A DNA stretch of 64,000 nt, taken from contig NZ_JAKVPE010000001.1 in assembly GCF_022482365.1 (NCBI RefSeq), forward strand, positions 1,054,001 through 1,118,000, in the 5' to 3' direction. This DNA comes from Limosilactobacillus sp. (GTDB lineage: Bacteria > Bacillota > Bacilli > Lactobacillales > Lactobacillaceae). The translations under genes and the position numbers were made by a program. This document shows positions 9,065-17,537 of this stretch, piece by piece (position 1 is the first letter of the stretch; each line of letters starts with the position of its first letter). Under the pieces are notes generated by a model. It was not told where the DNA came from. It ran no database searches and worked only from the letters and a program-made list of their open reading frames with translations.

Positions 9065-10639
9065 TTAGTTGTAAATTTCCTGGAGCTGCTCTACCCGGCG
9101 GCGCCACTCTTCCTGTTCCTGGGCGAAGTTCGGGGTCCGGTTGATGGACGGATCGTCCGAAGCCGCCTCCTGCAGGCCGGCCGTTCCGCCGATGTCGTCG
9201 ATGATTCCCGCTCCGGCGCCATCCAGCACGACCGCCCCGCTCATGCCAGCGTTGCGCAGCCGGGATTGCTTCTGCACGCTCTCGACCTTGATTTCAAACA
9301 TCCAGCTGTCGCCGAAGTCGTAGATCAGGGTCAACTCATCACCCGGCTGATACTCGCCCAGCCAGTGGAGCTCGATGTCCTGCTCGTTGCCGGCCCCGCT
9401 CTCAAACACCGGCAGCTGGAAGTGGTGGTCGCCGTCGTTGAGTTCGAAGAGGTGCCCACCGTTGGCCCTAAAGCTGGCCAGGATTTGGTAACAGAGCATG
9501 TCCAGCCGGGTTGCCCCGCTGACCCGCAGCTGGCGCCACATGGTCGGCTGGTAGTCCGCCAGCGTCACCGTCAGGGTGTAGGCATCGCCCCGAAAATGAC
9601 GGCCCCGATCCATCGCCTCCCGCTGCTGTTCAGCCTGCTGCTGCAGATTGCGGAGCAGGCGCTGCAGGTGGTAGACCCGCTGATGGGAATAGTGGTCGTT
9701 GATCCCCTGACCGACCGACTGGACGAACTGGTCGAAGTCGGCCGACGAGAAGAGCTGCTGGTTGCGCATGAAGCGACCCAGTTCCCGCAGCGCCGTCCCC
9801 AGGTTCCGCATTGCACTCATGCTCATCTGAACGTCGTTGAGTTCCTCATAGTGCAGCAGGTAGTTGTAGACCAGGCCGAGATCCGCCAACATCGAGACCC
9901 CCTCGCCCTCGCAAAAGCTGAGGTAGTCGGCCGCCGCGTTGAGGTCCCGGTCAATGATCTGATCACTCTTGTCCCGGTTCGTCAGGTAGCGTTGGTAGTC
10001 CTTCAAGAAGAGCTCGCTGACCGCCGTGGCGTTCATAACGTCGTTGAGCGAGGCGCTCCGGTACAGGTAGGAACGGTTGTGTTCGTTCAGCTGCGGGTGG
10101 GCCGGCAGCTGGTAGTTGTGGGCAACATAGTCCTCAAAGCGTTCGATCACCGTCTCCGAATCACCGGTCTGCGGATCCGGCAGCGTGGTATTTTCGGCCA
10201 GTTGGAGGGCCAGCTGGGCATTCGTCGGCTGCTCCTCCCAGTCAACCGGTGAATTGGGCCCGGTCAACATGTTCTGGTAGCGCTGCAGCTTCTGTTGGGC
10301 CGCCGACGAGAGCTGCCGGGTAAACTCAATCTCTTGGAACTGGTGCGACCGGATCATGCTGATCTTGGCGTGCGGCACCGGCAGCTCCCCCAATAGCTCG
10401 ATGAACTCCCGCTTGAAAGCCGTCACGAAGGCCCGTGAATCGTTGAAGCGCTGCGGGTGACGGACAATCACCGGCAGGGCCAGTGCGTTGTTGACAAAAA
10501 TAATGAAATCGCCCGCGGAACGGACGGACCAAGTTGCCGGACTGTCAAACTGGTCACGCGCAACTGGACCTGGATTGACGTGCAGATGCGATGCGGTCCG
10601 ATTTTCAATTGGGTAGATTGTAAAATTTAAGTTGAACAT
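9065..10639 (-). CDS. pRiA4b ORF3-like domain protein with long N-terminal region
   Basis: 524 residues. The C-terminal part (about 345-465, from YTLTVTLADYQPTMWRQL to LIYDFGDSWMFEIKVE) matches the plasmid pRiA4b ORF-3 family, often found as passenger genes near transposons. The N-terminal 200 residues look like a compact separate domain (beginning MFNLNFTIYPIE); the middle (200-340) is helical. Function unknown. Its ATG at 10639 lies within or at the edge of the left end of an IS30 element: upstream there is no ribosome site, only IS sequence, so the native promoter and leader have probably been separated from the gene. The true start could be further in. Confidence 0.7.
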   Translation of the reverse strand: MFNLNFTIYPIENRTASHLHVNPGPVARDQFDSPATWSVRSAGDFIIFVNNALALPVIVRHPQRFNDSRAFVTAFKREFIELLGELPVPHAKISMIRSHQFQEIEFTRQLSSAAQQKLQRYQNMLTGPNSPVDWEEQPTNAQLALQLAENTTLPDPQTGDSETVIERFEDYVAHNYQLPAHPQLNEHNRSYLYRSASLNDVMNATAVSELFLKDYQRYLTNRDKSDQIIDRDLNAAADYLSFCEGEGVSMLADLGLVYNYLLHYEELNDVQMSMSAMRNLGTALRELGRFMRNQQLFSSADFDQFVQSVGQGINDHYSHQRVYHLQRLLRNLQQQAEQQREAMDRGRHFRGDAYTLTVTLADYQPTMWRQLRVSGATRLDMLCYQILASFRANGGHLFELNDGDHHFQLPVFESGAGNEQDIELHWLGEYQPGDELTLIYDFGDSWMFEIKVESVQKQSRLRNAGMSGAVVLDGAGAGIIDDIGGTAGLQEAASDDPSINRTPNFAQEQEEWRRRVEQLQEIYN

Positions 10640-11648
10640 TTAAGTGGACAGAAAAACCCATCAAGGTCTTTAATGGTGTTACCGTACAATCCATTAGAAA
10701 GAAGGGCCTTGATGAGCACCACTATTTTATCATTCCAGAACCGTGTTGTCATTGAAACACTTCATAATGAAGGACGTTCCTTGCGATACATCGCTAACTA
10801 CTTAGGCTTTAGTAAGACCACCATCTTTAACGAACTTCACCGGCTAAATAGTGAGTACCAGGCTGAGCTAGCGCAAACTGACTTTGAACAAAAGGTTAGT
10901 CAACGGGGGCGGAAGTCTTCGCTCACTAAAAACCTTAAACACTTGGTCGAGGAAAAGATTCAAGTCCAGAAGTGGTCCCCTGAACAAGTTGCCCATGTGG
11001 TTGGGATTGCCTACAAGACGGTCTATAACTGGATTGATCAAGGCTGGCTTGATGTACAGCTACCCGATTTGCCTGATCATGGAATTCGTCGTCATCGTGC
11101 TAAAGAAAAGCGTGGTACGTTCAGTCACGGCCGCTCCATTGAGGAGCGTCCTCATAAAGTCGAAACTCGCCAGGAGTTCGGCCACTTTGAAGCTGATACC
11201 GTACTTTCTGGCAAACGTAAAGGTCAAGCTGTGGCTACTTTTGTGGAGCGTAAGAGTCGCCTGACAATTGTTAAACGGCTCCATGGCCGCGACAGTCAGT
11301 CTATGACTCAAGCCGTACTTGAACTAGCTAGTCAACTTCAAGACAAGCTCAAGACGCTGACCGTGGATCATGGGAAAGAGTTCGCTAACTATCAGACAAT
11401 TGAACGGCAAACTGGTACTCCGGTTTATTTTGCCCATGCTTATTCACCACATGAACGCGGTAGTAATGAGAACCGTAACCGAGTTTTGCGACGATTTATT
11501 CCCAAGGGACAAGCTATTGAAGAGCTGAGCGATCGCCAGCTGGTTCAAATCAATTGGTATCTGAATTCCCGGCCACTTAAATGTCTTAACTGGCGCACAC
11601 CAATCGAGATCTTCCTGCTTAATTTACGTCATTAAATTCGTTCAAGTT
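10631..11648 (+). mobile_element. IS30-family insertion sequence
   Basis: About 1 kb with a single transposase gene. Candidate imperfect terminal inverted repeats are TTGAACATTTAAGTGGAC (left, near 10632) and, reverse-complemented on the right, TTGAACGAATTTAATGAC (near 11646-11628). Exact ends and the 2-3 bp target duplication could not be fixed by eye. Coding sequence is less GC-biased than its neighbours, fitting acquisition. Confidence 0.75.
10712..11635 (+). CDS. IS30-family transposase
   Basis: 307 residues from ATG 10712 (AAGAAGGG upstream); an earlier in-frame ATG at 10673 has no ribosome site. N-terminal helix-turn-helix (RSLRYIANYLGFSKTTIFNEL) for binding the ends, then a DDE integrase core: D162 in HFEADTVLSGK, D219 in TVDHGKEF and E253 in HERGSNENRNR, with 33 residues between the last two as usual for IS30. 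The gene looks intact, so the element may still be active. Confidence 0.95.
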   Translation: MSTTILSFQNRVVIETLHNEGRSLRYIANYLGFSKTTIFNELHRLNSEYQAELAQTDFEQKVSQRGRKSSLTKNLKHLVEEKIQVQKWSPEQVAHVVGIAYKTVYNWIDQGWLDVQLPDLPDHGIRRHRAKEKRGTFSHGRSIEERPHKVETRQEFGHFEADTVLSGKRKGQAVATFVERKSRLTIVKRLHGRDSQSMTQAVLELASQLQDKLKTLTVDHGKEFANYQTIERQTGTPVYFAHAYSPHERGSNENRNRVLRRFIPKGQAIEELSDRQLVQINWYLNSRPLKCLNWRTPIEIFLLNLRH

Positions 11649-11704
11649 ATTTCTTGCAATCTGCCATTGCAATAAACACCCCTACCAACTCCTTTATTTT
11701 CTAC

Positions 11705-11755
11705 TATAATAATTGTGACAGAGTTGGCGACAGAACTCAAATTCTTCCGCCAACT
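11705..11755 (+). promoter_or_regulatory. -10 box and leader hairpin of the DUF2252 gene
   Basis: TATAAT at 11705-11710, then a perfect 8-bp inverted repeat AGTTGGCG/CGCCAACT (11722-11729 with 11748-11755) in the leader before the ribosome site. No good -35 is seen. Role of the hairpin unknown. Confidence 0.4.
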
Positions 11756-11797
11756 TTCACTAAATCATTAGAATATGTCCCGAAAGGAAGGGTTAAC

Positions 11798-13186
11798 GTG
11801 AATGAACAATCCCTAGATCTTTTTGACCTGAAACGAATCAAAATTAATCACACCAAGGCGGAGCTGGAACAAATGGGCAAGCAACGCCTCAAGGATGTCT
11901 CCAGTAAAGAGCTGGCGACCTTCGTTCCGGTCAAGCGGGACCCCGTGGCCGCCATCAGCCAGACCGAAGCCAAGATGATCCCCGAGCTCCTGCCCCTGCG
12001 GCACCAACGAATGACCGCCAGCCGCTTTGCCTTCTTCCGCGGCACGGCCGAGCTGATGGAGCAGGACATGAAGCAACAACACCAGAGCGGGATTCCGATC
12101 GTCATCTGTGGTGACGCCCACGTTAACAACTTCGGCTTTTACGCCTCCCCCGAGCGCAAGCTGCTCTTCGGCCTCAACGACTTCGACGAGGCCCGGATCG
12201 GCAACTGGGAGTCCGACCTCAAACGCCTCCTGGTCAGCATTGAACTGGCCGGTAGCGAGAACGGCTTTGCTCCGGACGAGCTCACCAAGGTCCTCGAACT
12301 GACCACCAAGACCTACCGGCACGCCATCAAGAACGCCAACAAGCTCTCGCTGCCGGAGGTTTTCTACTTCTCCTTTGAAATTCACGACATGATCAATAGC
12401 ATCAACCAGTTCGGTGACGCCCCGTCCCAGATGGAAAAGATCCTGCAAAACATCATCAAGAAGAGCCAGCACAGCAATTCCGAGGAAATCGTCCGCAAGA
12501 TGGGGACCATCAACGATCGCGGCCAGCTGGTCTTCCGCGACAACCCGCCACGCGCCCGGCACCTCAGCCCGCTCCAGTACAAACAGGTGGTTGCCGGCTA
12601 CGAACACTACCGGGATAACGTTCGCCAGGACATCCGGGTCTTCCTCGCTAACTTCCACATCACCGACATCATCCGCTATAGCGTCGGCGTCGGCAGCTTT
12701 GGGACTCGTTGCTACCTCCTGATGCTGACCGGGATCGACGGGTCGCACCTGGTCCTCCAGGTCAAGGAGGCCATGCCGCTGCGTTACAACCTGCTCAATC
12801 TCAAGGTCCAGCAGGCGATCGACAACGGGATGCTGGCCGGACGGCGGATCGTCACCGCTCAGCGGGTCCTGCAGTCGACCTCCGATCCCTTCCTGGCCAG
12901 CACCCGTTTTGGCAACCGGTCCTACTACGTCCGCCAGTTCCGGGACATGAAGGAATCGATCAAGCTGGAACGGCTCGACCTGCCGAGCTACCAGCTGTAC
13001 TGCCAGACCTGCGCCCTCTGCCTGGCCATGGCCCACGCCCAGAGCCCGACCTCGCCAATGCTGCGGGGATATTTGCGCCACCAAAAGGAGCTGGACACCG
13101 GCCTTGCCCAGTGGGCCCACCAGTATGTCCAGCAGGTTGACAAGGACTTCCGGGCCTTCCAGGAATACGTCCAGAAGAATGGTTAA
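11798..13186 (+). CDS. DUF2252 family protein
   Basis: 462 residues from a GTG at 11798, chosen because AAAGGAAGG ends 7 bp upstream; the longer frame back to 11654 has no ribosome site. The family is uncharacterised but has kinase-like motifs: VICGDAHVNNFGFYASPE and LNDFDEARIG resemble the catalytic and metal loops of aminoglycoside phosphotransferase-like folds. No signal or membrane segment. Codon use is G/C-rich like the host, so unlike the IS next to it this gene seems native. Function not known. Confidence 0.85.
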   Translation: MNEQSLDLFDLKRIKINHTKAELEQMGKQRLKDVSSKELATFVPVKRDPVAAISQTEAKMIPELLPLRHQRMTASRFAFFRGTAELMEQDMKQQHQSGIPIVICGDAHVNNFGFYASPERKLLFGLNDFDEARIGNWESDLKRLLVSIELAGSENGFAPDELTKVLELTTKTYRHAIKNANKLSLPEVFYFSFEIHDMINSINQFGDAPSQMEKILQNIIKKSQHSNSEEIVRKMGTINDRGQLVFRDNPPRARHLSPLQYKQVVAGYEHYRDNVRQDIRVFLANFHITDIIRYSVGVGSFGTRCYLLMLTGIDGSHLVLQVKEAMPLRYNLLNLKVQQAIDNGMLAGRRIVTAQRVLQSTSDPFLASTRFGNRSYYVRQFRDMKESIKLERLDLPSYQLYCQTCALCLAMAHAQSPTSPMLRGYLRHQKELDTGLAQWAHQYVQQVDKDFRAFQEYVQKNG

Positions 13187-13204
13187 AAATTAAGCTTAGA
13201 CGAC

Positions 13205-13246
13205 AAAACGGGCCGCAATCTCAAAGGGTTGCGGCCCGTTTTTTGT
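13205..13246. terminator. Bidirectional terminator
   Basis: AACGGGCCGCAA (13207-13218) pairs perfectly with TTGCGGCCCGTT (13229-13240), with T-runs on the plus side and AAAA before it. Serves the convergent genes on both sides. Confidence 0.88.
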
Positions 13247-13252
13247 TAACCA

Positions 13253-13777
13253 TTATTTATTATGCTTCATCTTTTCCCGGTACTGATGCCGGGTCATCGT
13301 AACGTCCGCCGAACCAGCATTGGCGGCGTTGGCAGCCGTAGTGCTCGTAGCCTGGGCGGCATTGGCAGTCGAAGCCGTGCTCATGCTCTCCTCAGGGAAT
13401 GTAACCGTCGTTGACGTTGCGGCGGTCGTTGATGCCGCGGCCGGCGCAGACTGCGGCGTCGTGAAGATCAGCTTGTTGCCCCGTACCACCGACTGCTCGC
13501 TGTGCGGCGCGGTCGAGATTGTACTTGATTTTGGAGTTGGTTCCGGTGCCGCGGCCGCACTTGGCTTGTTGTCACCCGCCAACTGCTTAGCCATCTTAAC
13601 GTTGTTCTTGGCCACCTCGTAGTTGGTCGTGATGATCTTCATCAAGTTTTCGTCTTGGGACAGGTGCTTGTCTTTCTTAGCGTGAATCAGTTCCTTTTCG
13701 GCCTTGGCCAGGGCCTCCTTGGTGTTCACCAGTAATTCCTTGGTTTGGCTATCGTTCTTTTCTTCTGCCACGTTCAT
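13253..13777 (-). CDS. Unrecognised protein: coiled coil plus Ala/Ser/Thr-rich tail
   Basis: 174 residues, family not recognised. The first about 70 residues are charged and heptad-like (KEALAKAEKELIHAKKDK), compatible with a coiled coil. Residues about 75-155 are low complexity, rich in Ala, Ser, Thr and Pro (several TTAA/ASTAN stretches), then a basic end (RHQYREKMKHNK). There is no signal peptide or membrane segment, so the composition does not imply secretion. GTGGGGG precedes the ATG closely. A 54-codon gene lies 39 bp upstream on the same strand. Confidence 0.7.
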   Translation of the reverse strand: MNVAEEKNDSQTKELLVNTKEALAKAEKELIHAKKDKHLSQDENLMKIITTNYEVAKNNVKMAKQLAGDNKPSAAAAPEPTPKSSTISTAPHSEQSVVRGNKLIFTTPQSAPAAASTTAATSTTVTFPEESMSTASTANAAQATSTTAANAANAGSADVTMTRHQYREKMKHNK

Positions 13778-13816
13778 TCATCCCCCACAATAAAAAATCA
13801 TTACCCCTAATATAAA

Positions 13817-13981
13817 CTATTTTTCCTTCTTAGTCGAACCATAGCGGCCCTGTTCATTAATCTGGCTGCTCTTGTGGCGGTGCTTGTGGATAAACTGATC
13901 CTCGGCCGCAAAGATGAGCAAAAAGTCAATGAAGTTGCGCTTGAAGGCGTGCTTAAAGTTCTCCCACCGTGTCGTTTTCAT
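13817..13981 (-). CDS. Small basic protein of unknown function
   Basis: 54 residues from the ATG at 13981 (GGGGC 7 bp upstream); a longer frame to 14044 runs through AT-rich promoter-like sequence. Basic, His/Lys-rich (FIHKHRHKSS, STKKEK) with one short hydrophobic stretch NFIDFLLIFAAE that could be amphipathic. Probably co-transcribed with the coiled-coil gene downstream. No family recognised. Confidence 0.5.
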   Translation of the reverse strand: MKTTRWENFKHAFKRNFIDFLLIFAAEDQFIHKHRHKSSQINEQGRYGSTKKEK

Positions 13982-14110
13982 CCTGAATGCCCCGCTTTTT
14001 AGTATGATTATTTTAATTTTAAATGGCTGGCCAGTGCCTGTCAAAGCCTTCTACCCTCTGCAACCGTTTGCACAATAGCAAAAAAAGTGTGGTAGAATAT
14101 AAAGTATAGC

Positions 14111-14123
14111 GTAAAGCGCTTAC
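14111..14123 (+). promoter_or_regulatory. cre-like catabolite site at the galM promoter
   Basis: GTAAAGCGCTTAC is nearly palindromic and matches the core of CcpA cre sites (TGWAARCGYTWNCA type). It lies about 15 bp after a possible -10 (TAGAAT, 14092-14097; TTGCAC 19 bp upstream) and just before AAGGAGG, a position where CcpA would block transcription. Confidence 0.55.
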
Positions 14124-14144
14124 TTTCAAGGAGGTTTTTTCATT

Positions 14145-15182
14145 ATGGATATTACAAAAGTGCCATTTGGCAGTTTTAAGGGTGATCCCGTTACCAAGTA
14201 TGTCTTAACTAACGACAACGGTGTCCAGGCCAGCGTGCTCGACTTTGCCGGCCTGCTCCAATCCCTCAAGGTCCCAACCAAGGACGGCGGCAAGGCCGAC
14301 ATGGTCCTGACCTCAGAGAACCTGGATGAATTCACCAACAACGGTTTCTGCACCAACCGGCTGATCGGTCGGGTTGCCGGGCGGATTGCCGATGGTGAGG
14401 TCCAGATCAACGGCCACGACTACAAGCTGGAACAAAACGAGGGCAAAAACACCCTGCACGGTGGGACGAATGGTTTCTACAACCACATCTGGCACGTTGA
14501 CAAGACGGCCACTACCGCCGACAGTGCCAGCATCACGCTGAGCCTGACCCTGAGCGAGCAGGATGACACCTTCCCAGCAACCATCCACGTCACCGCTACC
14601 TACACGCTGGACAACGACGACAACCTCTCCTTGAAGTTTGGCGCTACCAGCGATGGCGACACGCTCTTCAACCCAACCAACCACACCTACTGGAACATGG
14701 CCGATGCCGGTGCCAAGACCGTTGATGGCCTGACCCTGCAGGTTAACTCCAAGCACCACCTGGCAGTTGACGACGGCAAGATCCCAACCGGCGAAATGAT
14801 CGAAAACGCCGGCACGCCATTTGACTTCTCCAAGCCAACCCTGCTGGGAGACGCTCTCAAGCAGATGGCTTCCACGAAGGAGAACGGCTTCGATGACATC
14901 TGGGTCGTTGAACCAAGCCTGACTGAACCAGTGGCCACCCTGGAGGACAAGCAGAGCGGCCGGAAGATGGAACTGTACTCCGACCGGAACGCCCTGATCA
15001 TGTACACCATGAACTCCGACGACCCCGCCGTTTACAACCACGGTGAGGTTCACCCGCACCTCGGAATCGCCATGGAAGCCCAGACACTTTCGGACGCACC
15101 TCACCACCCAGAATTTGGTGACATCACCCTGAAGGCCAACGAAGAAAAGAACTACACGATCAAGTGGCACGTTGAATACTAA
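14145..15182 (+). CDS. galM: Galactose mutarotase (aldose 1-epimerase)
   Basis: 345 residues, usual length. Interconverts alpha and beta anomers of galactose/glucose in the cytoplasm, feeding the Leloir pathway. Catalytic-region stretches: TLHGGTNGFYNHIW, NPTNHTYWNMA (the active-site His) and HPHLGIAMEAQ (the Glu). AAGGAGG sits 10 bp before the ATG. It stands alone rather than with galKTE; catabolite control is suggested by the cre-like site. Confidence 0.93.
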   Translation: MDITKVPFGSFKGDPVTKYVLTNDNGVQASVLDFAGLLQSLKVPTKDGGKADMVLTSENLDEFTNNGFCTNRLIGRVAGRIADGEVQINGHDYKLEQNEGKNTLHGGTNGFYNHIWHVDKTATTADSASITLSLTLSEQDDTFPATIHVTATYTLDNDDNLSLKFGATSDGDTLFNPTNHTYWNMADAGAKTVDGLTLQVNSKHHLAVDDGKIPTGEMIENAGTPFDFSKPTLLGDALKQMASTKENGFDDIWVVEPSLTEPVATLEDKQSGRKMELYSDRNALIMYTMNSDDPAVYNHGEVHPHLGIAMEAQTLSDAPHHPEFGDITLKANEEKNYTIKWHVEY

Positions 15183-15203
15183 AATTTAACAACTGACTAA
15201 AAA

Positions 15204-15242
15204 CACCGCCATTGGCAAAAACTGCTAATGGCGGTTGTTTTA
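15204..15242. terminator. Bidirectional terminator between galM and the DD-carboxypeptidase gene
   Basis: CCGCCATT...AATGGCGG stem (15207-15234) followed by TTGTTTTATT on the plus strand; on the minus strand the downstream side is less T-rich. Confidence 0.75.
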
Positions 15243-15245
15243 TTG

Positions 15246-16502
15246 CTATTTCCAGAAGCCCCGACTGGCAATCGTCTGCGTGACCTTGATCGGCACCTGC
15301 ATTTCCGGCAGGCCCGACAGCTGGAGATTCAGGTAGCCGACCCGCTGGCCCTTCTTCACGGGAGCCTCGAGCCGCCCCGTGAGTGACTGCTTGCTGCGCT
15401 TAATCACAACCGTGGGATGAGTCTGCTTCCAGGTGGTGTTGCGCGGCACCCAAATCCAGGTCGACTTTTTGGCCAGCGCCAGGGAAACGGTCCGGTGCTT
15501 CTTGGCATGAACGATCCGGGTGCGCTGGACGCGCTTAGATAGCTGCTGAATATTTTGCAGTTCCGCTGGCTGGTAGGAAGCCGCCAGCTTTTCGTAAAAT
15601 TCTTTTTGCATCTTGGACTGGTTGTTCCAGTCGCCCTTGGTGTGCAGGCCCACCAGGATGACCCGGTGGCCCATGTAGGTCCCGGTGGTCACGATGCACT
15701 TGCCGGCCGCGTCGGTATTCCCGGTCTTCAGGCCATCGATCTCCCAATCCTTCGGTGCGTAGCCGTTCTGTGGCAGGAGGGCGTTGATGTTGACCATCTG
15801 GTACTCCTGGCCTTCGGTGATCTTGAAGTTGGCGAACTTCTTCTTGGTGATCTTCAGCGTCTCCGGATAGTGCTTGATCATGTACTGGGAAATCAGCGCC
15901 AGATCCTTGGCCGACAGCTTATTTTCGGCATCCCCGTCGACGCCCTTCAGTTTATTCTTGCCCAGGTCCTTGTTCGGCAGGCCGATCATGTTGTAGATCT
16001 TGGCATCGGTGACCCCGGCCTTGCGTGCCATCGCCTGCATCTTCTTGTTAAAGGCGGCGGTGCTGCCGGCGTCGGCCAGGGCCAAGGCCTCGGTACTGCC
16101 GTCTGCCGAAACGATCATCATTGACTCGGCCAGCTGACGGACCGTGTAGCTCTCGCCGGTATTCAGCTGGACGTTGGAGAAGTGCCAGTCGTTGGCCACC
16201 TTGGCGACCGCTGGTGTAATCTTGATCTTTTGGTTCCAACTCAGCTTGTGATCACGGATGTCCTGCTCGATCACCGCCAGGGTCAAGATCTTGGTCAGAG
16301 AAGCGATCGGGTAGGTCTTGTTGGCATTCTTCTGGTAGAGGACCTGGCCGGTGTCGGCGTCAATGGCGTACGCTGCCCGGGCATCCATGTGGTAGAAGGA
16401 GTCGGTGCTGGCACTCGCCGACTTGACCAGTCCGTCCAGATTCAGACTAATGGTGAGAACCACTAAGAATAGATAAAATAACTTACGACCTAATTTATGC
16501 AT
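15246..16502 (-). CDS. D-alanyl-D-alanine carboxypeptidase (PBP5/DacA type)
   Basis: 418 residues. Exported penicillin-binding protein that trims the terminal D-Ala of peptidoglycan stem peptides. Signal peptide at about residues 5-32 (ending SASAS). Active-site motifs: S68-L-T-K71, K259-T-G261 (GLKTGNT). The middle motif, normally S-x-N, reads S132-A-D134. A C-terminal beta domain follows (from about 330), but no clear amphipathic membrane anchor helix is seen at the very end. AAGGGA precedes the ATG by about 9 bp. Divergent from another serine hydrolase, sharing a 194-bp promoter region. Confidence 0.88.
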   Translation of the reverse strand: MHKLGRKLFYLFLVVLTISLNLDGLVKSASASTDSFYHMDARAAYAIDADTGQVLYQKNANKTYPIASLTKILTLAVIEQDIRDHKLSWNQKIKITPAVAKVANDWHFSNVQLNTGESYTVRQLAESMMIVSADGSTEALALADAGSTAAFNKKMQAMARKAGVTDAKIYNMIGLPNKDLGKNKLKGVDGDAENKLSAKDLALISQYMIKHYPETLKITKKKFANFKITEGQEYQMVNINALLPQNGYAPKDWEIDGLKTGNTDAAGKCIVTTGTYMGHRVILVGLHTKGDWNNQSKMQKEFYEKLAASYQPAELQNIQQLSKRVQRTRIVHAKKHRTVSLALAKKSTWIWVPRNTTWKQTHPTVVIKRSKQSLTGRLEAPVKKGQRVGYLNLQLSGLPEMQVPIKVTQTIASRGFWK

Positions 16503-16696
16503 ATCGCTGTCCCTTCACGTTTTATTTTTTCCCAATTAAACAGAATAAACCTCTAATTATGAATTATCAGTGAAAATTGCTTTACTTTCAAGTTAAATTC
16601 CGTTGCTACTATAGAATTATCCGCGAGAATGGTTTATTTTTCCCCCATTCCCAAGTATGATAAATCTGTATAACGTTTTAGAGAGGGGTATCATTC

Positions 16697-17503
16697 ATGC
16701 AGCGCGTTCCACAGCGAACTCGTCGTCACCGTAAACGAGGCCGACTAATTCTGCTGATCATCATCATTTTAGCGGCCTTCATCGGCATCCACCATTTTAC
16801 GTCACTGGACGCCCGGCTCAAATCAAGCTGGAACAAGGTCGTCTACACCTCCAGCGACCGGGTCAGCATCGCCGTTTATTCACCAAAGAGTCACAAGACC
16901 TACCAGTCCACCAACGCACCCAACCATAAGTTCCACACAGCCAGCACCGTTAAAGTCAGCATCCTGGCGGGAATTTTGGCCAAACAGCACGCGCCGTTGA
17001 CCAGTACCCAGGAGGCCCTCGCCAAGGCGATGATCGAACAGAGTGATAATGACGCCACGACCGAGTTATTCACCAAGTACCTGGGTGGCAAGGCCGGGCT
17101 GCAGGCGACCTTCGACAAGTTCGGCATGAAGGACTCGGTTGCCAGCCAAACCTGGGGACTCACCACCACTACCCCTGCCGACCAGATCAAGCTGCTCAAC
17201 AACATCTTCTATAGTTCTAAGATCCTCACCAGCCAGGACCGGACCCTGATCCGCAGCATGATGAGCAACGTCGAATCCGACCAGGCCTGGGGGATTTCCG
17301 CCGGCAGCAAGCACTACGCCATCAAGAACGGTTGGCTCTCCTACGGCAGCGATAATTGGATCGTCAACAGTATCGGCTACGTCAAGAACGACAACGGGAC
17401 GGACTACACGATTGCCATTTACACCGACAACAACGACAGCATGGTTACCGGTCAGCAGACGATCGAGCAGCTGGCCCGGGTCACTAAGCCGCTGATGAAG
17501 TAG
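16697..17503 (+). CDS. Membrane-anchored class A beta-lactamase-like serine hydrolase
   Basis: 268 residues: an Arg/Lys-rich N-terminus, one TM helix (about 16-32) as signal anchor, then a beta-lactamase-fold domain outside the cell. Motifs: S83-T-V-K86, S116-D-N118 and K210-N-G212 in place of the usual K-T/S-G. The class A omega-loop ExxLN is not obvious. This points to a cell-wall hydrolase or DD-peptidase-like enzyme rather than a resistance enzyme (inference). GAGAGGGG precedes the ATG. Divergent from the DacA-type gene, and the downstream aldo/keto reductase follows after 34 bp. Confidence 0.8.
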   Translation: MQRVPQRTRRHRKRGRLILLIIIILAAFIGIHHFTSLDARLKSSWNKVVYTSSDRVSIAVYSPKSHKTYQSTNAPNHKFHTASTVKVSILAGILAKQHAPLTSTQEALAKAMIEQSDNDATTELFTKYLGGKAGLQATFDKFGMKDSVASQTWGLTTTTPADQIKLLNNIFYSSKILTSQDRTLIRSMMSNVESDQAWGISAGSKHYAIKNGWLSYGSDNWIVNSIGYVKNDNGTDYTIAIYTDNNDSMVTGQQTIEQLARVTKPLMK

Positions 17504-17537
17504 CCGTGGTAGAATAGCAGCAAAGGAAGTGTCAGTG

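Noticed and set aside
10631-13186. Composite transposon carrying the DUF2252 gene
   Set aside because: Only one IS copy is present and the DUF2252 gene has host-like codon use.
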